Assembly: GCA_038503035.1 (NCBI GenBank)
Contig: JAVSML010025539.1
Coordinates: forward strand, 388,318-452,317
Direction: 5' to 3'
Length of the DNA: 64,000 bases
Source: Crocodylus rhombifer
Lineage: Eukaryota > Chordata > Crocodylia > Crocodylidae
In this document: positions 22,261 to 32,957 of the stretch, one piece after another
Layout: every line of letters begins with the position of its first letter
Numbering within the stretch: the first letter of the stretch is position 1
Notes under the pieces: model-generated
What the model was told of the DNA's origin: nothing
Database searches by the model: none
Seen by the model: only the letters and a program-made list of their open reading frames with translations
Program-made: the position numbers and the translations under genes

Positions 22261-25200
22261 TTAAAAGTAAAAGCAGAACACTGTTAAATAAGTATTTGAT
22301 ATAGCTGAGCACTTGTTAGTTTATAATAGGATTACTGTTAGCTTTATTTAGGAAAAAAAGTCTTCTATATAGTTTGAGAAACAGAAAACATCATATGATT
22401 TTTATATATTTATTTTTAAATGAGACTGGAAAATGGTGATGAATTGCTTACTGTTTAATGACCATTTTTCCCCTGCTCTACACAACTTTCCATTTTAGAA
22501 AAATCAGTATTATCATACAAAACCTCCATCCTGTATAATCAGGGCGAGGTAGTGATCTGATCACCCTTAAAAACCTGCCCTTTTCCTAATATTTTCTAAC
22601 ATATTTTCAAACACTTTAATGCTTGGCCTTACACAAAAAACCTTGATATTGGGAATCAGGGAGTTAGCTTTTATTAGTTGCCACAAAAATACGTTAATAT
22701 TTGACTGAAAAACTGTTTAAATCTGTCACTTTTCATTTGTTATTGCTCAGTAGGTGACACTGGGGGCACTTTTTCATGCGCCTCAGGGGTGTGGGGGAAC
22801 AATACTTTAATTAGAGAGGCTCCGAGAACATGTGTTTTGGTCTGTTATGCCTTTACTTCTAGTATGCCTTTATTTCTCATGGTATCAGTCATTCCCCTCA
22901 GTCTCTTTCACTAGTAACTAGCTGTCTTTAAATACCTTCTATTTTAACATCATTCGGCAATCACCCACTCACCCACCTAGCACCCCTATGCAGTCTGGCA
23001 GACAATGTGCATTTACTCCTCTTCCTTGGCAAGTTTATGGCAATAAACTGAAGTTTATTGCTTTTGCAGTTTATTTGCAAATATGCATATTAGCACACAA
23101 GACATTTTGCATAAATGGCTGCAAATGGAAGAGTACAACATGGGTTAGCTAAATCAAAAAGAAATGAATTTGCTTGCCCATAAGCCAGTCAGTGGTCAGT
23201 CAACATTAATTGTGCTGGAACTCAGGCACTGGGACAGGATTATTCCCTTAGTTAGCTTTCCAGGCCAGGCAAGGTGCTAAACACATGAATAGTGATAGAT
23301 TTTCTGGCAGAGTCCTTCTCTTGTTTACCCTCTCTCAGCATAATATGGTGCAGAAACCTTCATGGAACTGGTCTCTGTTCATCCACAAATGCATCTTCTG
23401 CATGTTCTAAAATACACTGTCTACTCACCAAATCAGGCTGCACCAGTTTAGTACCACAGCTCTAGCTCACAGGGCTGCTGAGACAGAAAGTAAGAGATAA
23501 TGTGCAGACATTACACTTAGGCCACAAACAGGAGTGATAATTTTTGCCTGATCTGGCCACAGAAAATGGTTTATAGCTATGACCAAACACAAGTTCACAG
23601 CTGTAGATCACTTCAAGAGTGGCCGATCAGGTGAAAATCTGAACCCTTATTCCATGAGGGGTCACATGAAGACATTTCAAATTATAGTGTCTTCTGTAAT
23701 TTGTCTGCACTGCCTCCCAGCATGTTGCTGTTTACAGATGGGAGGGAGGTAAAAGGAGTGGAGGGAGTTTCATCTGGGGGGTTTTGAGCCCCTGATGAAG
23801 GGTGGGGTGCGTGTTGGGGCTGAGCTGGGCTGCAGGGACTCCAATTAACCCACCCCATCCTCCAATGCTGGCTGGGGAAACCCTAGTACAAGCTCCCTCT
23901 GCCCCTTTTCCCCTCATCCCATTCTGAAAACAGGGGCAGGAGGGAGGAGAGGCCATTGCTAGGGGAAACCAACTACAGGTTGGCAGCCAGAAGCCAGATT
24001 CCCCTCCCCACTGGAACCAACAGTGAACTTGTCTAGTCTGGGGGATCATTGTAACTCAGAACGCTTCCTGCAAGGCATTCTGATTCACAGCGGGAAGATG
24101 CACTTCTGTCTGTGTCCTTAGACTGATCTAACTATGGTTAGGTTGATCTGTACAGATGTTTGCGGAGGTTAGATGAGGCAAAAAATGGCCAGCCCAATCT
24201 GAATTCACCTGAAGAGGTAAACTAAGTTGCATCAGGAACGGGTTAGCTTGATATACCAAACATCTGTACATGTTTGAAGCACATCCCCTGGGCACTTTTT
24301 CTAGCACTCCCCCGCCAACTCTTTTTAGCTTCCACCCTTCATGGACCTGGCAGCTCTCCCCAACCCTGTTAAAGGTTCCTGGACCCACCAAATCTCCCAG
24401 TGTACCCACTGCAGCACTCAAATATAACCCAGCCATCCTCCCACCATGACTTATTTAGATCAGGTTCCTGGTGTGACTTCTAGTACTGGTGAACATGTGT
24501 ACACACCGCACCCAATCTATGATCATACAGCTTAAAGTAAGCCATATGATTTTAGATTAGGTATGGCAAATGTGTGTGCGTACCCTGAATATATCCTCTT
24601 TCATAGAAATTTACAAATGAATTGTTGAAGATTTTGAAGTAAAAATGTGGGGATATCCATTCCAGTATCACCGATTGTTTTCTAAACTCCAAGCCCCTTT
24701 CCAGACCCATATATAGTGTCAGTGATATTTGACTGAAGAAGGGATCAAGAGGGAATCTATATTGGCCAATAATGCATATATCTACATTATATGGGATAGT
24801 GATGCATATATCTACATTAAATACCAACAGAAAAAAATGTGGAAAGTAATGTAGAAACTCTAATGGGATCAACTTGGGAACGTCCTGTCAGTATTATGCC
24901 AAGGGAAGTATGATGCCAGACAATTGAGATGGAAGGAGCTCAGAAACTGCAAACACTGTCTGTTATGGCCCACAAATAGTTTTGTCTTCCTGCAGAACTG
25001 TAGGTATGTGAAGTTTGGGGGAAAAGGGACTGCTGCCTATTCTATGGTGGGGAATATCCATTCCTGCCCTTAAAGATTAAAGATATTTTTTTTTGCTGGA
25101 AACTTTTGGAAGGAGATGGGAGGGACTGAGAGAATTAACTAATTTTACTTTGTATAGCCATTATTTTGGAGGTGTTTTATAAACAAAAACAGCCAATTCA

Positions 25201-26644
25201 AAGTATCTCTGCTCTGAAAAGGGACTTTATAAAAATGGCACCTTGTTATTCAGCTAATCTGCTTTGTATACTGTTTTGAGTCATACATACTTGCTTTAGT
25301 GGCAGTATTTTTCTCCCCCACTATTTCCCCCTTCTCCTAGAGCTGTAGAGCCAATGGGCTCTGGGAAAAGAGGTGGATTCTTTTCCAGCTGGTATATAAT
25401 CACCATTATTATTAGCTCAGTTCTACTTCCAAAATCTTAATTGTTAGTGCTACTTGAGATGGAAATAACCCAAGCTGACTTTCAGCCTCAAAGTTCTTGT
25501 GGGCACTGGAGTTTATCATGTTGCCTTAATTGCATGGGTAGATGTACCTTTAATGCTTAATTTAATTTACATGAGTGCTTTTCTGTATCTTGGCAGTGAA
25601 TTTTTTTCCTTTAATGGTGATATAACTCTTCATTGCTGTATAAACTATTTTTAAAAGACCCATATTACACTAATTGTGTCTTTAAATTTTAACTATTAAA
25701 GTGCAACCTAAAGTTGCTTTGTCTTAATTGAGTATCTCTTACTATTTCCAGGTTTTGGAGCAGGGGTGAGAGCGAATATGATGCACTGTCTCCTCATTAT
25801 CTGCATTAATATATTTTCAGTTGTGTTCAGTATAGGAAAGGATAAAAAATCCACAAGGAGATTTCCTCAGAGTAGTCCAATTGTCAGACTTCAATTTACT
25901 TACTTACGTATTTGTTTAAATGAAGTAGACAAAAATATAAAATTATGTTCATTACTAGTTTATCCTTTAAAAATCGTATGGAATTAAAAGATTTATGTTG
26001 TTACAGATAAAGGACACTTGGAAATTAACTGTCATTTGTTCTCAATGTAAAAGGGCTAAGCAGTTTACTAGCAGAACTATTTAAATTTTTCAAAATGGCT
26101 TCTATCCTATTGTTCTGCTATTGGTCTACAGTGGAATTAAGTCAGACAGGCAAAATTTGTTCTGTTATGAATTCTTTTATTAGCATATGGACAGGATTTT
26201 ATGTTAGTTAAGCAGATGCACACAGAATTTGAATATGTACATGAGGAAATACCCTTTAAACAACATAAAGGCTTAGCCCACATTTATAGCTGGGATTTGT
26301 ATGAGGGTTTATTTTGTGAGGAATAAGTGGTCAACATTTCGCAGAGTTCTAGTTGTTGTTTTTCATACATTTTTAAAATAAGAAAACTAAAATCCAGAAT
26401 AGAGGAGTCTGGAGATACCCTTTTCTTTAAATGAATAGACATATTTTAATCCCCAGCTCAAATACATGCTGTGAACCAGTACTCTAAATCCTTTCTTATT
26501 AATTTTGCAAACTGTTTGTTATTCTTCCCTCTGACAAGGAGTCTTTTTTATCTCAGACAAGTATCCCAGGATTACATTAAAATTAGCAAATTACAAAATG
26601 ACATGCTTTTAAAAATGCTTGAAACCCTCACATTTTACATACCT
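22261..26644. other. Mostly unique AT-rich sequence with small repeats
   Basis: 22757-22860 resembles the family at 21448 and 32640 (ggggcactttt, ttaattagagaggctc, gagcatgtgt-like). 23690-24130 is GC-richer without defined ends. Near 24148 cagatgtttg and near 24255 caaacatctgtacatg form inverted half-sites about 90 bases apart. A 19-base word atgcatatatctacatta repeats at 24772 and 24802. A short open frame at 25766-25987 follows a pyrimidine tract and AG (25742-25752) but shows no domain, so I do not call an exon. Confidence 0.45.
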
Positions 26645-27335
26645 ACCTACATACCTACAGGCTAGGGAACTCCCTTCTTATCAGTGCTGAGGCAGAAAAG
26701 GACCTAGCAGTCATTATTGACGCCACAATGAACATAGGCTGACAGTGTGAGGATGTGGTCAGGAAGGCCAACCATACCTTGTCATGTATCCACAGATGCA
26801 TCTCAAGCAGGTCCAAGGAGGTGATCCTCCCCCTCTATGCAACACTGGTCAGGCCGCAGTTGAAGCATGGCATCCAGTTCTGGGCACCGCACTCCAAGAG
26901 GGATGTGGACAGCATGGAGAGGGTCCAGAGGAGGGCCACCCACATGATCAGGAGGCAGCAGGGCAGGCCCTACGAGGAGAAGCTAAGGGACAGGAACCTG
27001 TTCAGCCTCCGCAAGAGAAGGCTGAGGGGGGGACTAGTGGCCTGTTGCAAACTAGTCAGAGGGGACCAGCAGGCATTGGGGGAGTCCCTGTTTCCCCTGA
27101 GCACTCCCAGGAGTGACAAGAAACAATGGACACAAGCTAGTGGAGGGTAGATTCAGGCTAGATATCAGGAGGCGCTACTTCCCTGTCAGGGTGGCTAGGA
27201 TCTGGAACCAACTTCCAAGAGAAGTGGTGCTGGCCCCTACCCTGGGGGGTCTTTAAAAGAAGGCTGGAAGAATGTCTGGCTGGGGTCATTTGACCCAGTA
27301 TCCTTTCCTGCCACAGCAGTGTCACCATCTCAAGT
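26645..27335 (+). pseudogene. CR1 LINE ORF2 C-terminal fragment (distinct subfamily)
   Basis: This covers the last third of a CR1 ORF2. After an in-frame stop near 26742 the frame is open from 26755 to 27150: CIHRCISSRSKEVILPLYAT, then RPQLKHGIQFWAP, the ERVQRRATHMIRR segment and LRKRRLRGGLVACCKL. A frameshift near 27145 precedes [22 protein letters not shown] coding. It ends with ggggtcatttgacccagta and a short tail. Only the RT thumb/C-terminal region remains. Several residues differ consistently from the 213 and 59680 copies, so it belongs to another CR1 subfamily. Confidence 0.88.
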
Positions 27336-27339
27336 CCAC

Positions 27340-27720
27340 CAGTATTAGGGCACAGTAAATTAATTAACTTTGCTGTAGGATAATATGGTGGAGTAATTTA
27401 CACCACTGCAACACACTTGTAGACAGTGACTGGGGCTGGCTGGGGTACAAGGGTGCTAAAGTATGGGGCCTCTTGCACAGCTCTGCACTTTAGCACTCTC
27501 ATGCTTCAGCCAGCCCCTCTGCTGCCCAACGCTACCACCCAGAGCCTAACACTGCCCCCCTGAGCCTGCTGCCAGCCTGGGGCTGCTCCACTCCAGCTCA
27601 AACTGCTATGGTCCTGGGGCCCCATGTATACACTGTGCCCAGGAGCAGTTAACTCCAGTGTGGATGGAGTTTGTCGTACTGCTTTAATTGAACATGTAGA
27701 TGCACCATGTGTATAAAAAT
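27340..27720. mobile_element. Small GC-rich foldback repeat
   Basis: ggggctggctgggg followed by gggtgctaaagt (27432-27462) pairs with actttagcactctcatgctt followed by cagccagcccct (27487-27518). Outer sequences (gtaaattaattaact; agcagttaactcc) are weakly complementary. The end tgtagatgcaccatgtgt resembles ends of other DNA elements here. Lies directly after the CR1 fragment. Confidence 0.4.
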
Positions 27721-27743
27721 GTTTTAGTAAAATATGTATAAAG

Positions 27744-27985
27744 TAGTCCTGTGAGTAGTCCCATGAGTATTTATAAAGTACTATTTATAAATAGTATTTA
27801 TATATATTTATTTAGACTTTATATTTTATTTAGACTTTATAAAATAAATTTATATATATGCTTTATATTTATTTATACTTTATATATATTTATATTTATA
27901 CTATTTATAAATAGTATTTATATATATTTATATAGTACTTTATAAATAGTACTATTTATAAAGTAGTCCCGTGAGTAGTTCTCTA
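27744..27985. repeat. AT-rich palindromic simple repeat
   Basis: Built from tatttata, actatttataaatagt (itself a perfect palindrome, seen several times) and tatatattta. The array is bracketed by near-identical direct words agtagtcctgtgagtag (about 27745) and agtagtcccgtgagtag (about 27962). Confidence 0.8.
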
Positions 27986-28600
27986 AGTCTGTGAATGTGC
28001 GCAGATGCTTAAATGATGAGAGAGCAGTATGAGGAAATGTATATATAAATGGAGTGGAGAACGATACAAATCCCACCCCCCTTTCATATCTGCACCTGTC
28101 TACAGAAAAAGATACTCAGTCAAAGTTACAAATACCAGAGAGGAAGTTTCTTTGAAACCATTTTGAAAATTTGGTCCTGAATTCTGTACAATCCAAGTTT
28201 ATTTTTTTTCTCACTGATATTAAGGGAGACTTCACCTATTTCTTATTTAAATCCATTATGTTCTTTTAGTATAGGATCTTCTGAAATTTAGCTGCCAAAA
28301 GAAAAGGAGTAGGTTGATCAGTCACCTATTTCAATTTTATAGTGCTTTATATTGAAATAAATGGCTATTGTAGCTTGATAGAAGATTATAGCTTGGTTTT
28401 ATTTATTGGGATGATATACTTATTCCTGTAAAATAGCAGAGGTGTTTGATTGTTCTAATGCTAAAATCTCTCTCTACTACTTATCTGTGTGTCACATAAA
28501 GGCTATGATTAGACCAGATAACCTGAAAAGTAGTTGTTGTCAGTTTTCCATTTTCCTTTACCGAACTGTATTATTGAACGTTTTGCTTCTCTGTTCATTT
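27986..28600. other. AT-rich non-coding sequence, no feature seen
   Basis: No domain-bearing frame, terminal repeat or tandem array. Confidence 0.55.
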
Positions 28601-29916
28601 GGGGTCTTTTTACACACAACAAAATTGGCCTTTACAGCAGTTTAATTGCCCTTTTGCACCACTTTAATGGTGTTGGTATTTACACACTCTGCAGCTTGTT
28701 CCGCTTTCATGGTGGCGGTGCGTTCCACTTTAAATGACTTTGTTACATAGCAAGGTAAAAGCCATCTGAGGTGTTTTAGTTTGCTATGGAACAAAGTGCA
28801 ACCATGCATGGGGTGCTGAAAGCTGATGTGGTTGGGGAAGCTTGGGCTTGGCAGCACCCCACTGTCCCCATTGTCTTTTCCTGCTGTTAGCATACCCAGC
28901 CACCCTCCTGCCACCTTGCCACTCTACCCTAGGTGCAAGCCATCCATTCCCTGGTGGTCCCAGATGGCAGGAAGGTGACAGGGATGGTACACAGAGTGCT
29001 GGAGCTTACCTGCCTTTCCCACAGTGGTGGGGAGGATGGGTGAGCTGCCAACAGGCTGAGCAGTGCCTGAGCTGTGGGGTATCCCAGTGCTTCCCTCCAC
29101 AGTGGTGGCATCCCCCAGGTGGCACCTACTTGCTGGAACCCAGCCCAGGCAGTCCCAGTGGGTACCGCCACCATGGGGGGAAGCACTAGGCCCTGTGCAG
29201 CTTAGGGGTTGCAGCCTGGTGGCAGCTTGTGCAGGCAGGCTCAACTGAAAGGGGGAAAAAAAACGTGGCAAGGAGCCTGATCTTTTTTTTCTCTTTTTTC
29301 TTGCCTGCCTGAGCTGTGCAGGACCCAGTGCTTCCCTGTGCAGCTGTGGCACCACCCAGGCAGATTCTGCCCGCTAGCAGCTCACACAGGAGCTGCCTGG
29401 GGGGTGCAACAACTACAGAGGGAAGCATTGGGCCTTGCGCAGCTTGGGCAGACAGGCAGGTTCTGTGAGAAGGGGGAAAAAAAAAGATCAGACTCCTCAG
29501 CCCTTTTTTTTTTCCCTCCAGTCGAGCCTTCCTGCACAAGCTGCCACCAGGTCGCACAGTCCCTGAACTCCACAGGGCCTGGTGTTTCCCTCCATGGTGG
29601 CAGCACCACCGGGGACCGCCTGGACCAGGTGGTAGCGGGTGGGTGCCACCAGGGGGCTGCAGAGGGGATGACTCGGATCCTCCATGACTCGGAAACCACT
29701 CAGCCCACCGGCAGCTCATCCTCCCCACCCCTCCCCCGTGCCAAGGGAGAGGCAGGTAGCTTCTAAGGATTGGCCCCCCTAGCCCTTGCGCACATGTGAT
29801 GGGTGTTTAGTTCAGCCGGGTTCTCCCTAAATTGAAACAGTGGATTTTTAAAAACCCACCATTTGATTTAGGAAGCACTAAACTGAACTAAACTCCTGTC
29901 ACGTGTACAAGCACCC
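28601..29916. mobile_element. Foldback non-autonomous element with nested palindromes
   Basis: The outer ends are decayed inverted repeats: left ggggtctttttacacacaac, right (reverse-complemented) gggtgcttgtacacgtgaca. From about 28995 to 29766 the core is a palindrome centred near 29383. It is itself composed of smaller palindromes, alternating units ending in gtgcttccct and in A-rich/T-rich runs. Another small palindrome lies near 29806-29892 (gtttagttcag ... ctgaactaaac). 28848-28935 shares words with 55727-56482 (ctgttagcatacccagccac / ctgctagcacaccgagccac). No transposase. Open frames on both strands follow from the palindromic GC-rich sequence. Confidence 0.6.
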
Positions 29917-31140
29917 TTGGATACCACCATGTTTTAACCTGAAGTACATGTTCTTAAGGTTGAGTCTTTTTGAACATCCTGGTCCATCATGGTCCAAGTT
30001 CTGGCAGGTGTTTTTCAGACAGAGCTTAACAGTCTTGTTCTAGAACTGTTCTTGACAACCTGTCAATCAATGTAAAGAATCATCAGTACAATTTATGTTC
30101 ATTTTATGCTGAAAATCATATTTCTCAAGTTGTATATGGTAGCACTTTCAAAATCTTTTTAACACTTAAAACTGTGGTGGGAAACTCTTCCTGAGTAAGC
30201 AACATGTTTTTAAGAGTTTGCACCTTTTCCTTTATTGAAGCTTAAGCATGTGTTTTAGCCAGGTTTGAAAGGGTTTGCCAGATTGCCTTGCATTTTAAAT
30301 TGGATGAATTTGGGGGAGTTATAAACTGGTGAAAATGAGAGATTTGTTTTACCTCAAATAATGTACAAGGATTTAGTTTCATTTTTTATTAAATTTCAGA
30401 ATTCACAGAACTCTGTATAAAACTAGGTATATACTTTTCCTGAGTGTGTTTAGGGTTAATGCTTATCTAGAGCACTTATGAACTGCCTGAATAGTTTACT
30501 TCACCTGTTAACTTCAGCTTTGATCTAGGTAAAATGTTATCAGAAACCTTGGAATGAACAATAAATATTAGGCCATGTGGATGAAAGGTGCCATTAATTT
30601 TGATCTCAAATACATCCGTTTGACCCCAGTACTTTTTCCTGCCCTGACAGGGGGTCGGACTAGATGATCTACTTAGGTCCCTTCCGACCCTAGAAACTAT
30701 GAAACATTACAAAGGCAGCACTTCAAAAGCACCCCCCAAAAAAGATCCCAAACTCTGTATAGGTCACAAGGACTAGGACCCCACACCTGTGCAAACCTAT
30801 ATTGAAAATTCTCATTTCCAAATTCAGAAATTGCATTTAAAAATAAATGTCTAGGCTTCACCCTTTTGAAGGTAACTTTAAGAACATGCCTATCTTCCCA
30901 TCTGAGTCTTTCGGGAACCTGCCTCCTCTCACATCTGGTCTCATAGATGCCAACATTTTGCAGCTAGGACATTTGTGATTTTTTATCAGAATACCCCAGA
31001 ATCCATTATGCTCTTGCAAACATACTCCCCATCATTTTGTCTTATGTTGATAATGACTTGACTCCTACCTGTAGCTGTCTCTTGCTCACCACATTTTTCT
31101 GCAAAGGAGGATTAATTGGATTGTACTGTCTGCTCTCTCT
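29917..31140. other. AT-rich non-coding sequence with a CR1 tail
   Basis: Apart from the CR1 3' tail at 30620-30703, nothing recognisable. Confidence 0.55.
30620..30703 (+). mobile_element. CR1 LINE 3' tail only
   Basis: tgaccccagtac, then ctgccctgacagggggtcgg, actagatgatct and ggtcccttccgaccctagaa end in actatgaa. This is the 3' UTR hairpin and terminal octamer region of CR1 with no coding sequence, an extreme 5' truncation. Confidence 0.88.
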
Positions 31141-31340
31141 GGCTATGGACAGAAGTTACATGTAGACCAGTATCAGCGATCAAAAAGTGGATTAAACCTG
31201 TAACAGAACAGAAGCTAAGTGCACATAAACCAGTTTCGAAATGGCTGAAACTGGTTTAAGATAAATCTGGTTAAATGTAGAATTAACTTATTTGGGTCAA
31301 AGCAGTTTATGAAACTTGTGTCCTAGGCCCCTTCCTGGTT
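31141..31340 (+). mobile_element. Non-autonomous DNA transposon fragment (family of 13545 and 45151)
   Basis: Starts ggctatggacagaagttaca. It then contains taaacctgtaacagaacaga, gtgcacataaacca, atggctgaaactggtttaag and ataaatctggttaaatgtag, matching 45151-45321 almost word for word. The element may continue through the GC-rich stretch to about 31870, but I could not define its right end. Confidence 0.55.
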
Positions 31341-31619
31341 TAAGTGAAATCAGAGTCTCCCAGCATCCCAGCGTGTTTTGCAGCCCTCGGCTGGGCTGGA
31401 CTGTGTTGTCTTCTCTAGAGAGCAGGGCTGGCCCTCTCTCTCTCTCTGCTCCCTAGCTGGAGCAGTGAAGAATGGAGGGGGGAGGGAAGGCAAACCTGGC
31501 TGGGGATGCAGCCTAGTCTACAAGTGGTGGAGGAGCTGCCCTGACCCAGGCAAACCATGACTGAGGCCAGGGAGGGTGCTTAAGCACCCCTTCCCCACTC
31601 AAACTTACTGCTGGTAGCA

Positions 31620-31725
31620 GCTGTGGACTACAAATCCCAGAGGCACCTGGAAGCAGGAAGCGATGAGCAATCCTGCAGAGTCCGTTTGCTATGACTGGAC
31701 TGCAAATCCCAGAGACCTCAGGGGC
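31620..31725 (+). repeat. Tandem pair of ACTACAAATCCCAGAG-type motifs
   Basis: actacaaatcccagaggc (31627-31644) and actgcaaatcccagagac (about 31699-31716) sit in two diverged copies of one unit of about 72 bases, each followed by cagcaggaag-like sequence. The word resembles the known ZNF143/Staf-type site ACTACAATTCCCAG. Binding is only inference. Confidence 0.45.
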
Positions 31726-32639
31726 AGCAGGAAGAGGAAGCAAACACACAGCCCAGAATGGATGTGCCAGCAGGCTGTGCTCTATCACCCTCTGGCTTCT
31801 GGCTTGAGACCCAACAGGCATGTGGCTGCATACCCTGAATGTCTGTTCACTTCTGTTTCAATTTAATCTCTGCAGTTTAGACTAACCTGCAAAGACTGAA
31901 TTGATTCAGCCTCAGGCTTGTTGACTCTCTGTACTTAGCCTACAACTACTCATAAGAGCTAGGAATAAGAAAGGATCAGGGAACTAAAACTAGAGTTCAG
32001 TTTGCAGCTAGAAAGCAGGAGGGTTCAGAAGTATATGCTGAGTAGGTGTAGGCCAACTGGAAAACAGGTGAGTAGCCAAAGCCAGGAGGACAGAGAGAAT
32101 GGACTGCTGCATCTGGGTATAAGTACCTTCTTTCCCTAGCACAGTGGTTCATTTTGATACTGCTGCCCATCTAGCCACCAATCCTAGCTGCCACCCCCAC
32201 AGTCAGTGTCCCACAACACCATTCACAATTTGTCATGACTAATTCCCTTGTGGTCTATTTGCCAGCCATGCCACAGAGACAATTGATGCGTCTCTGCAAC
32301 TCGAGCTCTGGAATGAAAACAGTATAGACAAAGTGTTGTGGTGCTGTATCTTGGGTAACTAGCCTTGCCTGTCAGCCACTGGGGTGCACTTTAATAAGTG
32401 GTTTGTCGCTTCCCATTAGGGAGATTGGCTGTGCAGACCAGTGTGGCATTTTAGCATGGTGCTGCCTAGTGGTGTGTGAACATTTAGAGGGGCAGCTGGC
32501 CAGTCTCTCTGTATATGCTATTGCAGAGCATTCACAGTGGGTTGCAGACCACTGATTGAGAACCACCTCCCTAGTGCACAAGATTGTCACCTCCACCACT
32601 GACAAGATTGAAACATATGGTGCCTTTAGACCCGTGGGG
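31726..32639. other. Non-coding sequence, no feature seen
   Basis: Intermediate GC. Open frames are short and unrecognised. Confidence 0.5.
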
Positions 32640-32957
32640 AAGCTGCTCCAAGGTGCCATAATTATAGCACATCAGAGAAGACTCAGTTAATTACAGTGCA
32701 TTAGAGCAGACTATAGCCAGCCTCTACATCTCATGTATCAGTGTCCCTGTGCTTTGAAATGGCAGTGGGGGCACTTTAAATAAAGCTCATTTAATGAGTT
32801 TTAGTTGAAGTGCTCCCACTGCCATTTTGAAGCTCAGGGCTACTGATACATGAGATGCTGTGGGTGCTTTTATTAGACAGGCTCTTGGAGCCTCTCTAAT
32901 TAAAGCTCTCCCCCCCCCCCCCCCAAACCCCCAGAGCACATGTAAAAACACCCATAA
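32640..32957. mobile_element. Palindromic non-autonomous DNA transposon
   Basis: 32727-32857 folds on itself: catctcatgtatcagt pairs with actgatacatgagatg, and atggcagtgggggcac with the complement of gtgctcccactgccat, centre near 32792. Flanking words ttaattacagtgcattagag and ctctctaattaaagctc match the family at 15266 and 21448. A run of 15 C occurs at 32910-32924. No coding sequence. Confidence 0.6.

Noticed and set aside
25742..25990. Possible exon after a pyrimidine tract and AG
   Set aside because: The 73-codon frame has no recognisable domain and no donor site that would preserve a frame; conservation cannot be assessed here.
27744..27985. CRISPR-like or tRNA-like structure from repeated palindromes
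   Set aside because: Units are pure A/T, of irregular spacing and lack unique spacers or a cloverleaf; a simple-sequence explanation suffices.
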